From: Candidatus Obscuribacterales bacterium
Lineage (GTDB): Bacteria; Cyanobacteriota; Vampirovibrionia; Obscuribacterales; Obscuribacteraceae
Direction: 5' to 3'
DNA: 64,000 nt
Assembly: GCA_019744775.1 (NCBI GenBank)
Contig: JAIETZ010000002.1
Coordinates: forward strand, 1 to 64,000
This document shows positions 49,930 through 57,168 of the stretch, piece by piece; position 1 is the first letter of the stretch; each line of letters begins with the position of its first letter. A model generated the notes under the pieces. The model was not told the DNA's origin, did no database searches, and saw nothing but the letters and a program-made list of their open reading frames with translations. The translations under genes were made by a program, and so were the position numbers.

Positions 49930-50394
49930 CTACCAGGCGACTTCTTTGTCGGACTTAATGCCGTCTTCAAATGTATCGATATTCAGTGAGTTTTCCTTCG
50001 CCTGAATGCAAAGGAAGTAGAGATCGTCGTTGGAATTGTTACGCAGGGTTCTGCTCCCACCCGTGGAAATGCGCACTATGGAGCCTTCCTGCACATCAAA
50101 TATTTGTCCATCAATTTGCATCTGTCCTTTGCCTTTAATAAAGACATACGACTCTTCATTTTCTTTGTGCTGATGGTAGAAAGGCACGGCAGCATTAGCA
50201 GGTAGCTTGTTCATAGATATCTGCATGCCTGTCAGCCCAAGCAATTCTTTGATAAATAGTTTGCCGCGGACTTTTCTGTTAACTGCCGGCACTTCGAGCT
50301 TATAAGAGTCCAGCTCGGCTAGCGGACCCACATCAATTGCCGTAAAGTTAACCCCAGCAAGGGTTTTGACGTCTGCATCTTGTAAAACTGTCAT
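49930..50394 (-). CDS. Cupin-fold protein with an altered second metal motif
   Basis: The 154-residue cytoplasmic protein has a single cupin barrel. Motif 1 is intact: HQH with Glu81 and Gly88 (HxH-x4-E-x6-G, His74, His76, Glu81). In motif 2 (GSIVRISTGGSRTLRNN) the usual histidine is Arg115, so one of four metal ligands is missing. It may bind metal with three ligands or act as a binder. AAGGAG lies 9 nt before the ATG. It is divergent from a TetR gene, and its promoter overlaps a palindrome, so it is probably the repressor's target. It may be an enzyme or sensor for the ligand, but no substrate is evident. Confidence 0.88.
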   Translation of the reverse strand: MTVLQDADVKTLAGVNFTAIDVGPLAELDSYKLEVPAVNRKVRGKLFIKELLGLTGMQISMNKLPANAAVPFYHQHKENEESYVFIKGKGQMQIDGQIFDVQEGSIVRISTGGSRTLRNNSNDDLYFLCIQAKENSLNIDTFEDGIKSDKEVAW

Positions 50395-50414
50395 GGCTCA
50401 ATCTCCTTATTCAT

Positions 50415-50436
50415 TTCTGTACCATACAGTACAGAA
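50415..50436. promoter_or_regulatory. TetR operator palindrome
   Basis: Arms TTCTGTAC (50415-50422) and GTACAGAA (50429-50436) are a perfect 8-bp inverted repeat with a 6-nt centre. The site overlaps the -10 and start region of the cupin promoter, so binding would block it. A TetR dimer is the natural candidate because its gene starts 51 bp away. Confidence 0.65.
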
Positions 50437-50462
50437 TAGATCGCAATCTGGTAAAATGTCAA
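50433..50462 (-). promoter_or_regulatory. Cupin gene promoter
   Basis: On the minus strand TTGACA (50462-50457), a perfect -35, is 18 nt from TATTCT (50438-50433). Transcription would begin near 50426, inside the operator, leaving a leader of about 30 nt with AAGGAG. TAAAAT (50452-50457) on the plus strand may be the -10 of the tetR gene. Confidence 0.55.
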
Positions 50463-50466
50463 TTAA

Positions 50467-50474
50467 TTCTGTAC
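50467..50474. promoter_or_regulatory. Second TetR half-site
   Basis: TTCTGTAC is repeated exactly, 14 bp before the tetR ATG. Its downstream partner is degenerate (ATCGGT region). It could allow autorepression of tetR. Confidence 0.45.
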
Positions 50475-50487
50475 TGATCGGTTAAAA

Positions 50488-51072
50488 ATGAGTAAGGGTA
50501 GACCAAGACAGTTTGATACTGACAGCGCGCTGGATGAGGCAATGCTGGTTTTCTGGCGCCTGGGCTATCGCGGAACTTCACTGGATGACCTTACGGAAGC
50601 AATGGATATTAATAGGCCAAGCCTCTACGCCGCGTTCGGCGACAAAGAGAGGCTATTTCTAGCAGCGATTGATCGTTATAAAGAAAAACACTTATCCGGC
50701 CCAATGAAGAAATTGCTCGTCGCTGAGAATTTGCAAAAGGGTCTACCGACATTTTTCAATTCAATGCTGTCAGTAATAGTCAACGACGATAACCCGCCTG
50801 GATGCATGATTGCCTGCCTCCTAAGCGAAGAATGTTGTGAGTCGGAAGTGATACAGGCAAAACTTGCTGACTCGATCAAATCAGCAGATGCATTGTTCAC
50901 GCGCGTTCTTGAAAAACATGCCGACGAGTTAAGCGCCAACCTAGACCCAAGCTCAGCCGGCAGACTGATGACGACTACTCTTCACGGCATTTCCATTAGA
51001 TCTCGCTCGGGAGCAAGCAAGAAAGAATTGCAGGGCATTGCCCAGTCATATATAAAAGTAGTTTTGCGCTAG
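50488..51072 (+). CDS. TetR/AcrR-family transcriptional regulator
   Basis: The 194-residue protein carries an N-terminal helix-turn-helix (about 28-52, TSLDDLTEAMDINRPSLYAAFGDKERLF, with the RGRP-like basic start SKGRPRQFD) and a helical ligand-binding and dimerisation domain. TetR proteins bind palindromes as dimers and release them on ligand binding. The C-terminal domain has an unusual cysteine group, Cys106, Cys110, Cys116 and Cys117, which might sense redox or electrophiles; that is inference. The gene is divergent from a cupin gene with a shared 93-bp control region holding TTCTGTAC sites. No good ribosome-binding site is seen, and the message could be nearly leaderless from the -10 at 50452. 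Confidence 0.92.
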   Translation: MSKGRPRQFDTDSALDEAMLVFWRLGYRGTSLDDLTEAMDINRPSLYAAFGDKERLFLAAIDRYKEKHLSGPMKKLLVAENLQKGLPTFFNSMLSVIVNDDNPPGCMIACLLSEECCESEVIQAKLADSIKSADALFTRVLEKHADELSANLDPSSAGRLMTTTLHGISIRSRSGASKKELQGIAQSYIKVVLR

Positions 51073-51080
51073 TTGGTTGA

Positions 51081-51104
51081 TTAACTAGTCGATCAGTTAG
51101 TTAA
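51081..51104. terminator. Inverted repeat at a convergent gene end
   Basis: TTAACTA (51081-51087) and TAGTTAA (51098-51104) pair perfectly. The right arm overlaps the stop codon of the minus-strand gene. This may be a weak bidirectional terminator; the stem is AT-rich and lacks a T-run. Confidence 0.3.
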
Positions 51105-52416
51105 ACCAGACAGCAAAACCTGGGAATGAATGACCAAAGGCATTCTGCAAATTGCGCCAGGTTTCAATCTTGGTCGTCTCGCCTTTCTCCAGATATGGAG
51201 CGGCAGCTGGTCCTTGCACCCACAAGACCAAATCTAACTTTGTCGGCTCAAGAAACACCCTGCGCAAGTTGACGCCACGGCCATCGCCACCACGCCAGAA
51301 GGCTAATAGCAGTTTGCCCTTCAATACTTGATCCGATTTGTCCATCAAATCCAACCAAGCAGTGACCATTTCATTGGTCACATGCACATTTGGAATAACA
51401 CCAGTTTGCAATGGATTCGGTATCCATTCATGGTCGTCATCGGTTTCGGCCATGATGCTCGTCCACATTGCCTTGCTCTGTCCAACCATTCCTTCAAGAT
51501 GGTGCAGCGCAGAAGCCATTCTCTCAGGCTCAGCAATATCCCAGCGAATCAAATGAATGATAGCGACGAGATCAACAACATCCAGATCACTGCCGCGCAA
51601 AGCATGGATATGCTTGCCGGTATTTAGAAATGTATAGGGAGTATCAACCTTCTGAAAGAAAACATGAGCAGTGCATTCAAACATTTCTTTGGTGTTGTAA
51701 GCCAGATAAATTTGGCAGAACGACGAAAGCAAATGACAATAGCCCTGCAACCAGTGCACATCGCCACGATCAAAAGTAATCGTAAATTGCTCGGCCTTCT
51801 GCAATTGCATTTCGTAGTTGTGCGTCAAATCAGCAAAGAGCTTCCACAACACTTCATCTTGCTCACACTTGCCATTGCCATTTACATCAAAACGAATTAA
51901 ACCAAAATGCAGAGGCAGTTTCACTTTGGGATCTTTAATGCCTTCAAGCGTTGCATTGGCTTTCTCCAATTTGCCTATGAACATTTCAAATATGCTGCGG
52001 GCATTTGTATAGGCAAAAGTTTCCGGATTAGGATTACCGCCAACCGGCAAGCGAAGAAATGGCACATTCATGCCACCACCAAGATTGTCACGCATGCCGT
52101 ACTTGTAAAAGCTTTGTGTTAAATGCTCAACTGCCAACAAGAATTGCGTGACTGCCAAACCAAATCGCAATTGATCATCTTTTGGTCTGCGCTTCAATTC
52201 AGCATCGATTGCCTTTTCACCTTCAGCCAAGTTGCCGGCAAACAAATACTTTTCGACAAAACTCGGACGGACTGGTTTGCTTACGACAGTCGGTACTGGC
52301 GCATTTTTGTTGGCCGCGCCTTTCTCAGCTGACACTGCAGCTAAGGCAAACGGCAAATTGTTGGATAGCAAAAGCCCGACCAACAATAAACAACAAAAGA
52401 AACGACGAAAACTCAT
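51097..52416 (-). CDS. Secreted protein of unknown function with an EF-hand loop
   Basis: The 439-residue protein has a clear signal peptide (MSFRRFFCCLLLVGLLLSNN..., cleavage near residue 27-30) and so acts outside the cytoplasm. Residues about 52-110 look like a TPR-type helical start (NLAEGEKAIDAELKRRPKDDQLRFGLA). A single EF-hand-like loop follows, DVNGNGKCEQDE (177-188), with acidic or Asn ligands at positions 1, 3, 5 and Glu at 12, consistent with calcium binding. The rest is mixed helix with many Trp and His, and I do not recognise a family. GGAGG lies before the ATG and a TATAAT lies 50 bp upstream. It is divergent from the membrane-TPR gene. Confidence 0.8.
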   Translation of the reverse strand: MSFRRFFCCLLLVGLLLSNNLPFALAAVSAEKGAANKNAPVPTVVSKPVRPSFVEKYLFAGNLAEGEKAIDAELKRRPKDDQLRFGLAVTQFLLAVEHLTQSFYKYGMRDNLGGGMNVPFLRLPVGGNPNPETFAYTNARSIFEMFIGKLEKANATLEGIKDPKVKLPLHFGLIRFDVNGNGKCEQDEVLWKLFADLTHNYEMQLQKAEQFTITFDRGDVHWLQGYCHLLSSFCQIYLAYNTKEMFECTAHVFFQKVDTPYTFLNTGKHIHALRGSDLDVVDLVAIIHLIRWDIAEPERMASALHHLEGMVGQSKAMWTSIMAETDDDHEWIPNPLQTGVIPNVHVTNEMVTAWLDLMDKSDQVLKGKLLLAFWRGGDGRGVNLRRVFLEPTKLDLVLWVQGPAAAPYLEKGETTKIETWRNLQNAFGHSFPGFAVWFN

Positions 52417-52466
52417 AAGCCTCCCACACCGCGAATCCGGTTACTGCCCTGCTTTCAGCGCCTTAA

Positions 52467-52472
52467 ATTATA
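52467..52472 (-). promoter_or_regulatory. Perfect -10 hexamer upstream of the EF-hand gene
   Basis: TATAAT on the minus strand places transcription start near 52460 and gives a leader of about 45 nt before the ATG at 52416. The -35 is not clear. TTGACA (52480-52485, plus strand) lies beside it but has no -10 at the right distance. Confidence 0.4.
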
Positions 52473-52587
52473 AAACAACTTGACAATTGGCTCAGTCTCG
52501 CTTGCCTTAGAGAAATTGAAAGCGGCATAGGGACTGGCTGTCAGCTAATTGGGCATAAAGATATTTAGGCAAGCAATTACGTCTATA

Positions 52588-52606
52588 GCAACTACATCAT
52601 AGTTGC
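52588..52606 (+). promoter_or_regulatory. Hairpin just before the membrane-TPR gene
   Basis: GCAACTA (52588-52594) and TAGTTGC (52600-52606) form a perfect 7-bp stem with a 5-nt loop, immediately upstream of the GCGAGGCG ribosome-binding region. It could modulate translation or bind a regulator. Confidence 0.3.
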
Positions 52607-52622
52607 CTAGCGAGGCGCATCT

Positions 52623-54365
52623 TTGATTCTCTACCCCTCCTTAGCTCTACTCTTTTCATTTGCTTGGATAGCTATCATTCGCATCATTGGCTGTCCAACC
52701 AGAAGCATTCGCATTGGCAAGGTAATTGTATTTGCCAATTTAGCTCTATTGCCTGTGTTTATCGCGTCGCTGCCTTTGGACAATTCGTCTATAGTAAATG
52801 GCGCGATTTTGTGTCTAACGACAACAGCACTACAAACTGTCCTTATTAGATCATTCGCTCAAGTACCGGGGCGCAAAGCATTCATAGCATCGCTTCTTAT
52901 GAATGCCATCACCTATAGATTTTGGATTACCTGCAGTATCAACGCAATGGTATTGCACGAAGTCGTAAGAACATGCCTCACTCTGCCAACATGCATTGTT
53001 TTAAGTGCAGCAGCGGCAGATCTTTTCAAGATCAATCTCAAACCATTGCTGAGTACCTTATCTGTTGGGTTCACCGCGGCTCTCATGGCCGGCAGTTGCG
53101 GGGTGCTTATTTACTCAAGACGATTCTGGAAGATGTGCATTCTTTTTGTAGGTCTTTTGGAGCTATTGATAAAACACTACAGATCAAAAGAGGGGCTGAA
53201 AACCAACTACGCATTATTGCTTCGCGACTGCACGTTGGCTGCGCTGCCATTCTTAGTCAACTTCTGGCTGCACGAAGCATATTTCGCTGCAGAAAGTAGA
53301 CAATTACACAATTGGGTGCAGGGACTGATGACCACGTGGTTTTTGATTCTTCCCGTAATTGTCTTGGGTAAATCGCTGATTCTTCGCTACATCGTGCGCT
53401 GGGGAAGTTTTGGACGCTGCTGTACAGATGCGTTATTAATGACTCTACTTGGTCTGTCTCTAGTAGGAGTCGACCCAAGCTTTGGTGACTCCGGACTAAT
53501 AATGCGAATAGTCGGCGTACCTCATGGTGATTTCAGTGTACTGGAAAATTTGGAACGCCACACTGCCAGTCTCAATGTTTTACTTACTAATGATCTGAAA
53601 CTGATCCTTTTTCAATCTACAACTCTCGTTTGGCTACGCAAACAGAACTTCCTTTGTGCCTTCCTTGCAGCAGCAATAACAGATACATATTTCGGTATAG
53701 GCTTCGTGCTTCTTTTTTTACCTGCCGTATTTCTTCGACAAGTGCCCGGTTGGTATCAACAATCAGCCAAAGCCAATGAATCACGCGGCAAACTTTTAGA
53801 AGCATACGAACTTTTAAAGACGGCAATAAGGGCCGAATCAATTTTCCCGGGCAATTGCAATCCATGGCTTGGCAATATGTATCTTGCAATAGGCAATGTC
53901 GCACTTAGACGTGGCAATACTGCTGATGCGGAGACAAAATACAAATTCGCCTTATCCAATTACATCAATACCTATGGTTATTTTGATGACTCATTAATGC
54001 CTTCGCTTTTGGCATTGAAAAACATATCCATCCAAAGGCAAAACCACATGGCTCGCGACTGGTACGACCATTGGCTTAAAACAATAGAACGCAAAGTAAC
54101 AACAGATGCAGTGTCCGCCAAAGACAAGGCAGAAATTCTCGCACGCGCCGATAACTTATTGACGGGCGATTACAAAGTGGTGTCCACACTTCAACTCTAT
54201 GCCAAATTGTCTGTATTAATGATATTGCCAATTGCAATTCTCATCAGCATCACAGCCTGGTGGGTACCTGAATACTTCTTCCGCGTGACAAAGAACATAT
54301 CACTATTTGAAAGATGCATTGAATTCCAAAGGCCGGCGATTGGTTCGGATGAATGGTATAGATAA
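52623..54365 (+). CDS. Polytopic membrane protein with TPR region, probably frameshifted
   Basis: The 580-residue frame starts at TTG 52623, with GAGG 6-7 nt upstream. About ten hydrophobic segments occupy residues 1-370. TPR-like helices follow (about 375-490: ESRGKLLEAYELLKTAIRA, the GNMYLAIGNVALRRGNTADAE unit, DSLMPSLLALKNISI). A further transmembrane segment lies near 535-557 (VLMILPIAILISITAWWV). The frame ends GSDEWYR and a stop. The overlapping next frame reads IDKTGHV directly after that point, so WYxIDKTG of a WG repeat is split across two frames. It is most likely the first part of one membrane-TPR-WG gene of about 705 codons. No family is recognised. Confidence 0.75.
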   Translation: MILYPSLALLFSFAWIAIIRIIGCPTRSIRIGKVIVFANLALLPVFIASLPLDNSSIVNGAILCLTTTALQTVLIRSFAQVPGRKAFIASLLMNAITYRFWITCSINAMVLHEVVRTCLTLPTCIVLSAAAADLFKINLKPLLSTLSVGFTAALMAGSCGVLIYSRRFWKMCILFVGLLELLIKHYRSKEGLKTNYALLLRDCTLAALPFLVNFWLHEAYFAAESRQLHNWVQGLMTTWFLILPVIVLGKSLILRYIVRWGSFGRCCTDALLMTLLGLSLVGVDPSFGDSGLIMRIVGVPHGDFSVLENLERHTASLNVLLTNDLKLILFQSTTLVWLRKQNFLCAFLAAAITDTYFGIGFVLLFLPAVFLRQVPGWYQQSAKANESRGKLLEAYELLKTAIRAESIFPGNCNPWLGNMYLAIGNVALRRGNTADAETKYKFALSNYINTYGYFDDSLMPSLLALKNISIQRQNHMARDWYDHWLKTIERKVTTDAVSAKDKAEILARADNLLTGDYKVVSTLQLYAKLSVLMILPIAILISITAWWVPEYFFRVTKNISLFERCIEFQRPAIGSDEWYR

Positions 54366-54735
54366 GACTGGGCATGTACTTTCCCAATCCAAACCTCAAA
54401 AACTTCGCGGTCGAAATTTTCAAACACTGTTAGCATCTAGTTATTCCGATGGATTAAAACCTGTCAGAGATGAATATCCACCACATCGATTCGGATATGT
54501 GGACAAGAAAGGGCAACAAGTAATTCCCTGCAAATTCGATAATGCAATGTCCTTTTCTGAAGGATTGGCGCCGGCAAAAACCTTTGGTCTCTGGGGTTAT
54601 ATCGATAAGCAAGGCAATTTCATAATTCAGCCTCAATTCAGCGAAGCTCAACCTTTCCATTTAGGACAGGCTCTGGTTTTGCCAGGATATGGTCCCTACC
54701 AAGAAAAAGCACGCAAGTCTGGAAATGGTCCATAA
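54349..54735 (+). CDS. WG-repeat segment, C-terminal part of the split gene
   Basis: From ATG 54349 (MNGIDKTGHVL) the frame gives 128 residues; a TTG at 54307 is also possible. It overlaps the preceding frame by 17 bp and has no convincing ribosome-binding site of its own. It contains WG (beta-rich) repeats: a partial IDKTGHVL, then RFGYVDKKGQQVIPCKFDNA with MSFSEGLAPAKT, and LWGYIDKQGNFIIQPQF. WG repeats are binding modules found in surface and periplasmic proteins. TGG TAT then ATA GAT AAG would restore W-Y-I-D-K-T-G, so this is probably the C-terminus of the upstream protein separated by a 2-nt loss. Confidence 0.7.
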   Translation: MNGIDKTGHVLSQSKPQKLRGRNFQTLLASSYSDGLKPVRDEYPPHRFGYVDKKGQQVIPCKFDNAMSFSEGLAPAKTFGLWGYIDKQGNFIIQPQFSEAQPFHLGQALVLPGYGPYQEKARKSGNGP

Positions 54736-54767
54736 TTCTCGAAATTGTCCTGTATTTATATCTTTTC

Positions 54768-54796
54768 TATCCCTTTAAGGATAACCAAGGTATAAT
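54768..54796 (+). promoter_or_regulatory. brnT promoter with operator-like palindrome
   Basis: TATCC/GGATA (54768-54772, 54779-54783) sits upstream of a perfect TATAAT (54791-54796). Transcription would start near 54803, the first base of the GTG start, so the message may be leaderless. The palindrome is placed for autorepression, known for BrnTA systems. Confidence 0.45.
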
Positions 54797-54802
54797 ATAT
54801 GC

Positions 54803-55063
54803 GTGGACTTCGAATTTGATCCCGCAAAGAGTCAATCCAACAAAGAAAAGCATGGAATCGATTTTGTTGGAGCCCAGCAGATCTGGGATGATCCCGATAG
54901 ATTTGAATTACCAGCTCGAAGTGATGACGAACCAAGACATCTAATGATTGGGAAAATTGATAATAAACATTGGTCGGCATTCTTCTCATTTAGACTTCAA
55001 AAAATAAGACTCATATCCGTAAGACGATCAAGAAAAGAAGAGAAAGAACTCTATGAAAGCTAA
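54803..55063 (+). CDS. brnT: BrnT-family toxin
   Basis: The 86-residue protein matches BrnT (ribonuclease toxin of a type II toxin-antitoxin pair): DFEFDPAKSQSNKEKHGIDF at the N-terminus, DPDRFELPARSDDEPRHLMIG in the middle with the usual acidic/Arg cluster, and a terminal IRLISVRRSRKEEKELYES, where Arg/Glu residues form the conserved RxRRAxxxE-like end. BrnT cleaves RNA and is held inactive by BrnA. The start is GTG 54803, 6 nt after a TATAAT, with only AAGG at 54787-54790 as a ribosome-binding site. Its 3' end overlaps the antitoxin gene by 11 bp. Confidence 0.9.
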   Translation: MDFEFDPAKSQSNKEKHGIDFVGAQQIWDDPDRFELPARSDDEPRHLMIGKIDNKHWSAFFSFRLQKIRLISVRRSRKEEKELYES

Positions 55064-55289
55064 AGACCTCGATAAAAAATTTGATAGCGGCGAAGATATT
55101 TCTGCTTATCTGGACAAGTCAAAAGCACGACGTCCTGGACATGAGCAACAACGAGTCAACGTTGATTTTCCGGTATGGGTCGTTAATGCATTGGATTTGC
55201 AAGCTAACCGACTTGGCGTCACGCGACAATCAGTAATCAAAATGTGGATTGCCGAACGGCTCGATCAATTGCACACAGGCAACACATGA
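55053..55289 (+). CDS. brnA: BrnA-like RHH antitoxin
   Basis: The 78-residue protein overlaps brnT by 11 bp, the standard order for this system. Residues 1-30 are the toxin-binding, acidic/Lys-rich part (KAKDLDKKFDSGEDISAYLD). Residues about 33-72 form a ribbon-helix-helix DNA-binding domain: QRVNVDFPVWVVNALDLQAN as strand and first helix, then RLGVTRQSVIKMWIAERL. BrnA represses its own operon and neutralises BrnT. GAGAAAG lies upstream of the ATG. Confidence 0.87.
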   Translation: MKAKDLDKKFDSGEDISAYLDKSKARRPGHEQQRVNVDFPVWVVNALDLQANRLGVTRQSVIKMWIAERLDQLHTGNT

Positions 55290-55325
55290 TCCATGAAAAT
55301 CAAAGTTAGCTAGCCATCCTTGTCC

Positions 55326-55371
55326 TATACCCAAGGTAAGACTTGTCCAGAACCTGTCCGTCCTGGGTATA
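55326..55371. promoter_or_regulatory. Inverted repeat before the 165-residue hypothetical gene
   Basis: TATACCC (55326-55332) and GGGTATA (55365-55371) pair perfectly, and AGG/CCT just inside adds three pairs with a one-base bulge. TTGTCC or CTGTCC recurs at about 55319, 55343 and 55354 in the loop. It could end the brnTA transcript or regulate the next gene. Confidence 0.35.
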
Positions 55372-55403
55372 TCTACTTAGGCTGAACGACGGGAGAATCT
55401 TTA

Positions 55404-55901
55404 ATGTCACACGACAGGCAGAATAAGGCTGAGCAAAACTTCGACAAGGGTGACCAACAAAATACCCAACTGCAAGGGGATGGAAGTAATTTGACTTCAT
55501 TCCTGCAAAGTCTGACAAGCAAAGACTATCAGGAAGCTTTGTTGGCCCAAGCGCCACCTGAATCTCGAGCGCTCGGACCCAATGAACAAGCCTATTGCAC
55601 CGGCACCTTCAACGGACAACCTTTAATGGTGCGCTTCACGCCAGGCTATGATCCCCGCGAGCACAAGGGTGAGAAGAATACCCCAAACACTGTTTATCTT
55701 GAGCCAACTAAAGGTCAAAACCCCTACTACAATTGTCTAACTAATTGTCACTACGACAAAAACGGCAATTTAGTAGGGACTCCTGCTCATGCTTACATGG
55801 AAAATGGACGACCGTACGCCTATATTCCGCCGGGCACCCCGGAAGTAACGATGAAAAACCACTTCCCGGACGACAAGAAATCCAAATCAGCCAGCGCATA
55901 G
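55404..55901 (+). CDS. Hypothetical protein, 165 aa
   Basis: I do not recognise a family. The ATG at 55404 has GGGAG 8 nt upstream. The protein has no signal peptide or membrane segment. The first 35 residues are polar and Gln/Asn-rich (QNKAEQNFDKGDQQNTQLQG). The rest looks folded: GTFNGQPLMVRFTPGYDPR, then NTVYLEPTKGQNPYYNCLTN with two Cys in NCLTNCHYDKNGN. Aromatic/Pro segments follow (PYAYIPPGTPEVTM) before a Lys/Ser tail. NCHYDKNGNLVG resembles a beta-hairpin turn of the WG or RHS type, but there is only one. It follows the toxin-antitoxin pair and is convergent with the beta-barrel gene. Confidence 0.7.
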   Translation: MSHDRQNKAEQNFDKGDQQNTQLQGDGSNLTSFLQSLTSKDYQEALLAQAPPESRALGPNEQAYCTGTFNGQPLMVRFTPGYDPREHKGEKNTPNTVYLEPTKGQNPYYNCLTNCHYDKNGNLVGTPAHAYMENGRPYAYIPPGTPEVTMKNHFPDDKKSKSASA

Positions 55902-55915
55902 GCTCGACAAAGAAT

Positions 55916-57079
55916 CTACATAACCCCGTGCGCAGTTAACAGCGTCGGACCCGGGACGATTGGTGCTGGGATAAAAGATTGTTGTTGCTGTGTCGGCTTC
56001 CGAGGCTTGTATCTCTCTTTCAACTGCTGAATGGTGGCAGTCAAAGGCGGCTTAGACATGGAAAGGCGAAAGCCGTAATAAAGTCGAAAGTCGATGCCGG
56101 AAATTCCGGGTGTTCCCTTCGATGCAAAGTTGAATACAGGTTCTGCGCGGATAACAGAAACCAAACCGGGCAGTCGTTTACTAACTTGCCTGTCTAATTC
56201 AAAATCCAAAACTATTGAATCATTATTGACTGGTATCAACGCATTACGACCAAATGGTTCGCGGAAGTTTTGCAAAAAGGTGCCTGTAGCTGAGAAAGAC
56301 CAGCCACCTTTTTGGTAATACATTCCTGCCGTATAGAAAGGATCAAGCTCACGCATAGGTCCGCCGAGGACATTTTTAAAACGGACTTGCAATACAGCAT
56401 TCAGATAGACAATCAAATTCGGCGTCATCTGTCTTTGCAAAGTCATAGCCGGCAATAAGTCAAAGACTCCGGGCTGACCTGTCTGCCATAATTCGCGCAT
56501 TTGATATTGAGGCTGCAAGGTGTACTTACCAAAATTGATGTTGTATTGAACGCCCGGTCCTATCGAATGAGTATTTGAATTGAGCACGGAATTGCTAATA
56601 AGCGAATCACGCAGGAAAAAGTAGTTAACGAAGAATTGTAGGTTGGATGTCGGCGCCCAACCAGCGGTCAAGTTAGGGTTGATACGGTTGACGTTGTCGA
56701 AAGAATTGACTTCACTCAACATCCTCAACACTTGCAGTTGATCAGAAGGATCCATATCAGCAAATAGAGTGCCGGGAGGAACCTCCTGCTGCAAAATTGT
56801 CTTCTTCGGAGGAAATTGAAAAGGATTTGTCTCTATACGAAATGTCGACTCAGTACTCGAAGAAAAATAAAATTGAGACGGCAACTTTTGGAAAAGTCGA
56901 AGTTGCATATCATGGGCAAACGGTGTTTGAGATTCTCCACCATGACCAGGAATTGGAACAAGCTCAGTAGGCAATACAGTAGTCTGCGCTGAAGCAGCAT
57001 GTCCACAAAACAAACAGAGAAATGTTGCCACCAAAAAATTGGTAGCCGGTCTTTCAATGTTGATGGGTCGAGATAGCAA
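55916..57079 (-). CDS. Predicted outer-membrane beta-barrel protein
   Basis: The frame is open to 57124, but TTG 57079 is preferred: GAGGGG lies 4 nt upstream and TATA-rich promoter-like sequence sits just beyond. The 387-residue product then begins with a signal peptide ending HAASA before QTT. The body alternates short amphipathic strands with turns, for example LQFFVNYFFLRDSL, TLQPQYQMRELWQ, LIVYLNAVLQVRF, WSFSATGTFLQNF, SIVLDFELDRQV and IDFRLYYGFRLSM. That pattern, with few long hydrophobic runs, is what an outer-membrane barrel shows. A Lys/Gln/Pro-rich tail follows. No specific porin family is recognised and no POTRA domain is seen, so it is not an obvious TpsB. Confidence 0.75.
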   Translation of the reverse strand: MLSRPINIERPATNFLVATFLCLFCGHAASAQTTVLPTELVPIPGHGGESQTPFAHDMQLRLFQKLPSQFYFSSSTESTFRIETNPFQFPPKKTILQQEVPPGTLFADMDPSDQLQVLRMLSEVNSFDNVNRINPNLTAGWAPTSNLQFFVNYFFLRDSLISNSVLNSNTHSIGPGVQYNINFGKYTLQPQYQMRELWQTGQPGVFDLLPAMTLQRQMTPNLIVYLNAVLQVRFKNVLGGPMRELDPFYTAGMYYQKGGWSFSATGTFLQNFREPFGRNALIPVNNDSIVLDFELDRQVSKRLPGLVSVIRAEPVFNFASKGTPGISGIDFRLYYGFRLSMSKPPLTATIQQLKERYKPRKPTQQQQSFIPAPIVPGPTLLTAHGVM

Positions 57080-57168
57080 TGCGCCCCTCGTCGATATATA
57101 CCCGATATACTTTTGCGCCCACAATCATAAGAATGGTCTCATGTCGATCGGGCATTTTCAAGACCTAA

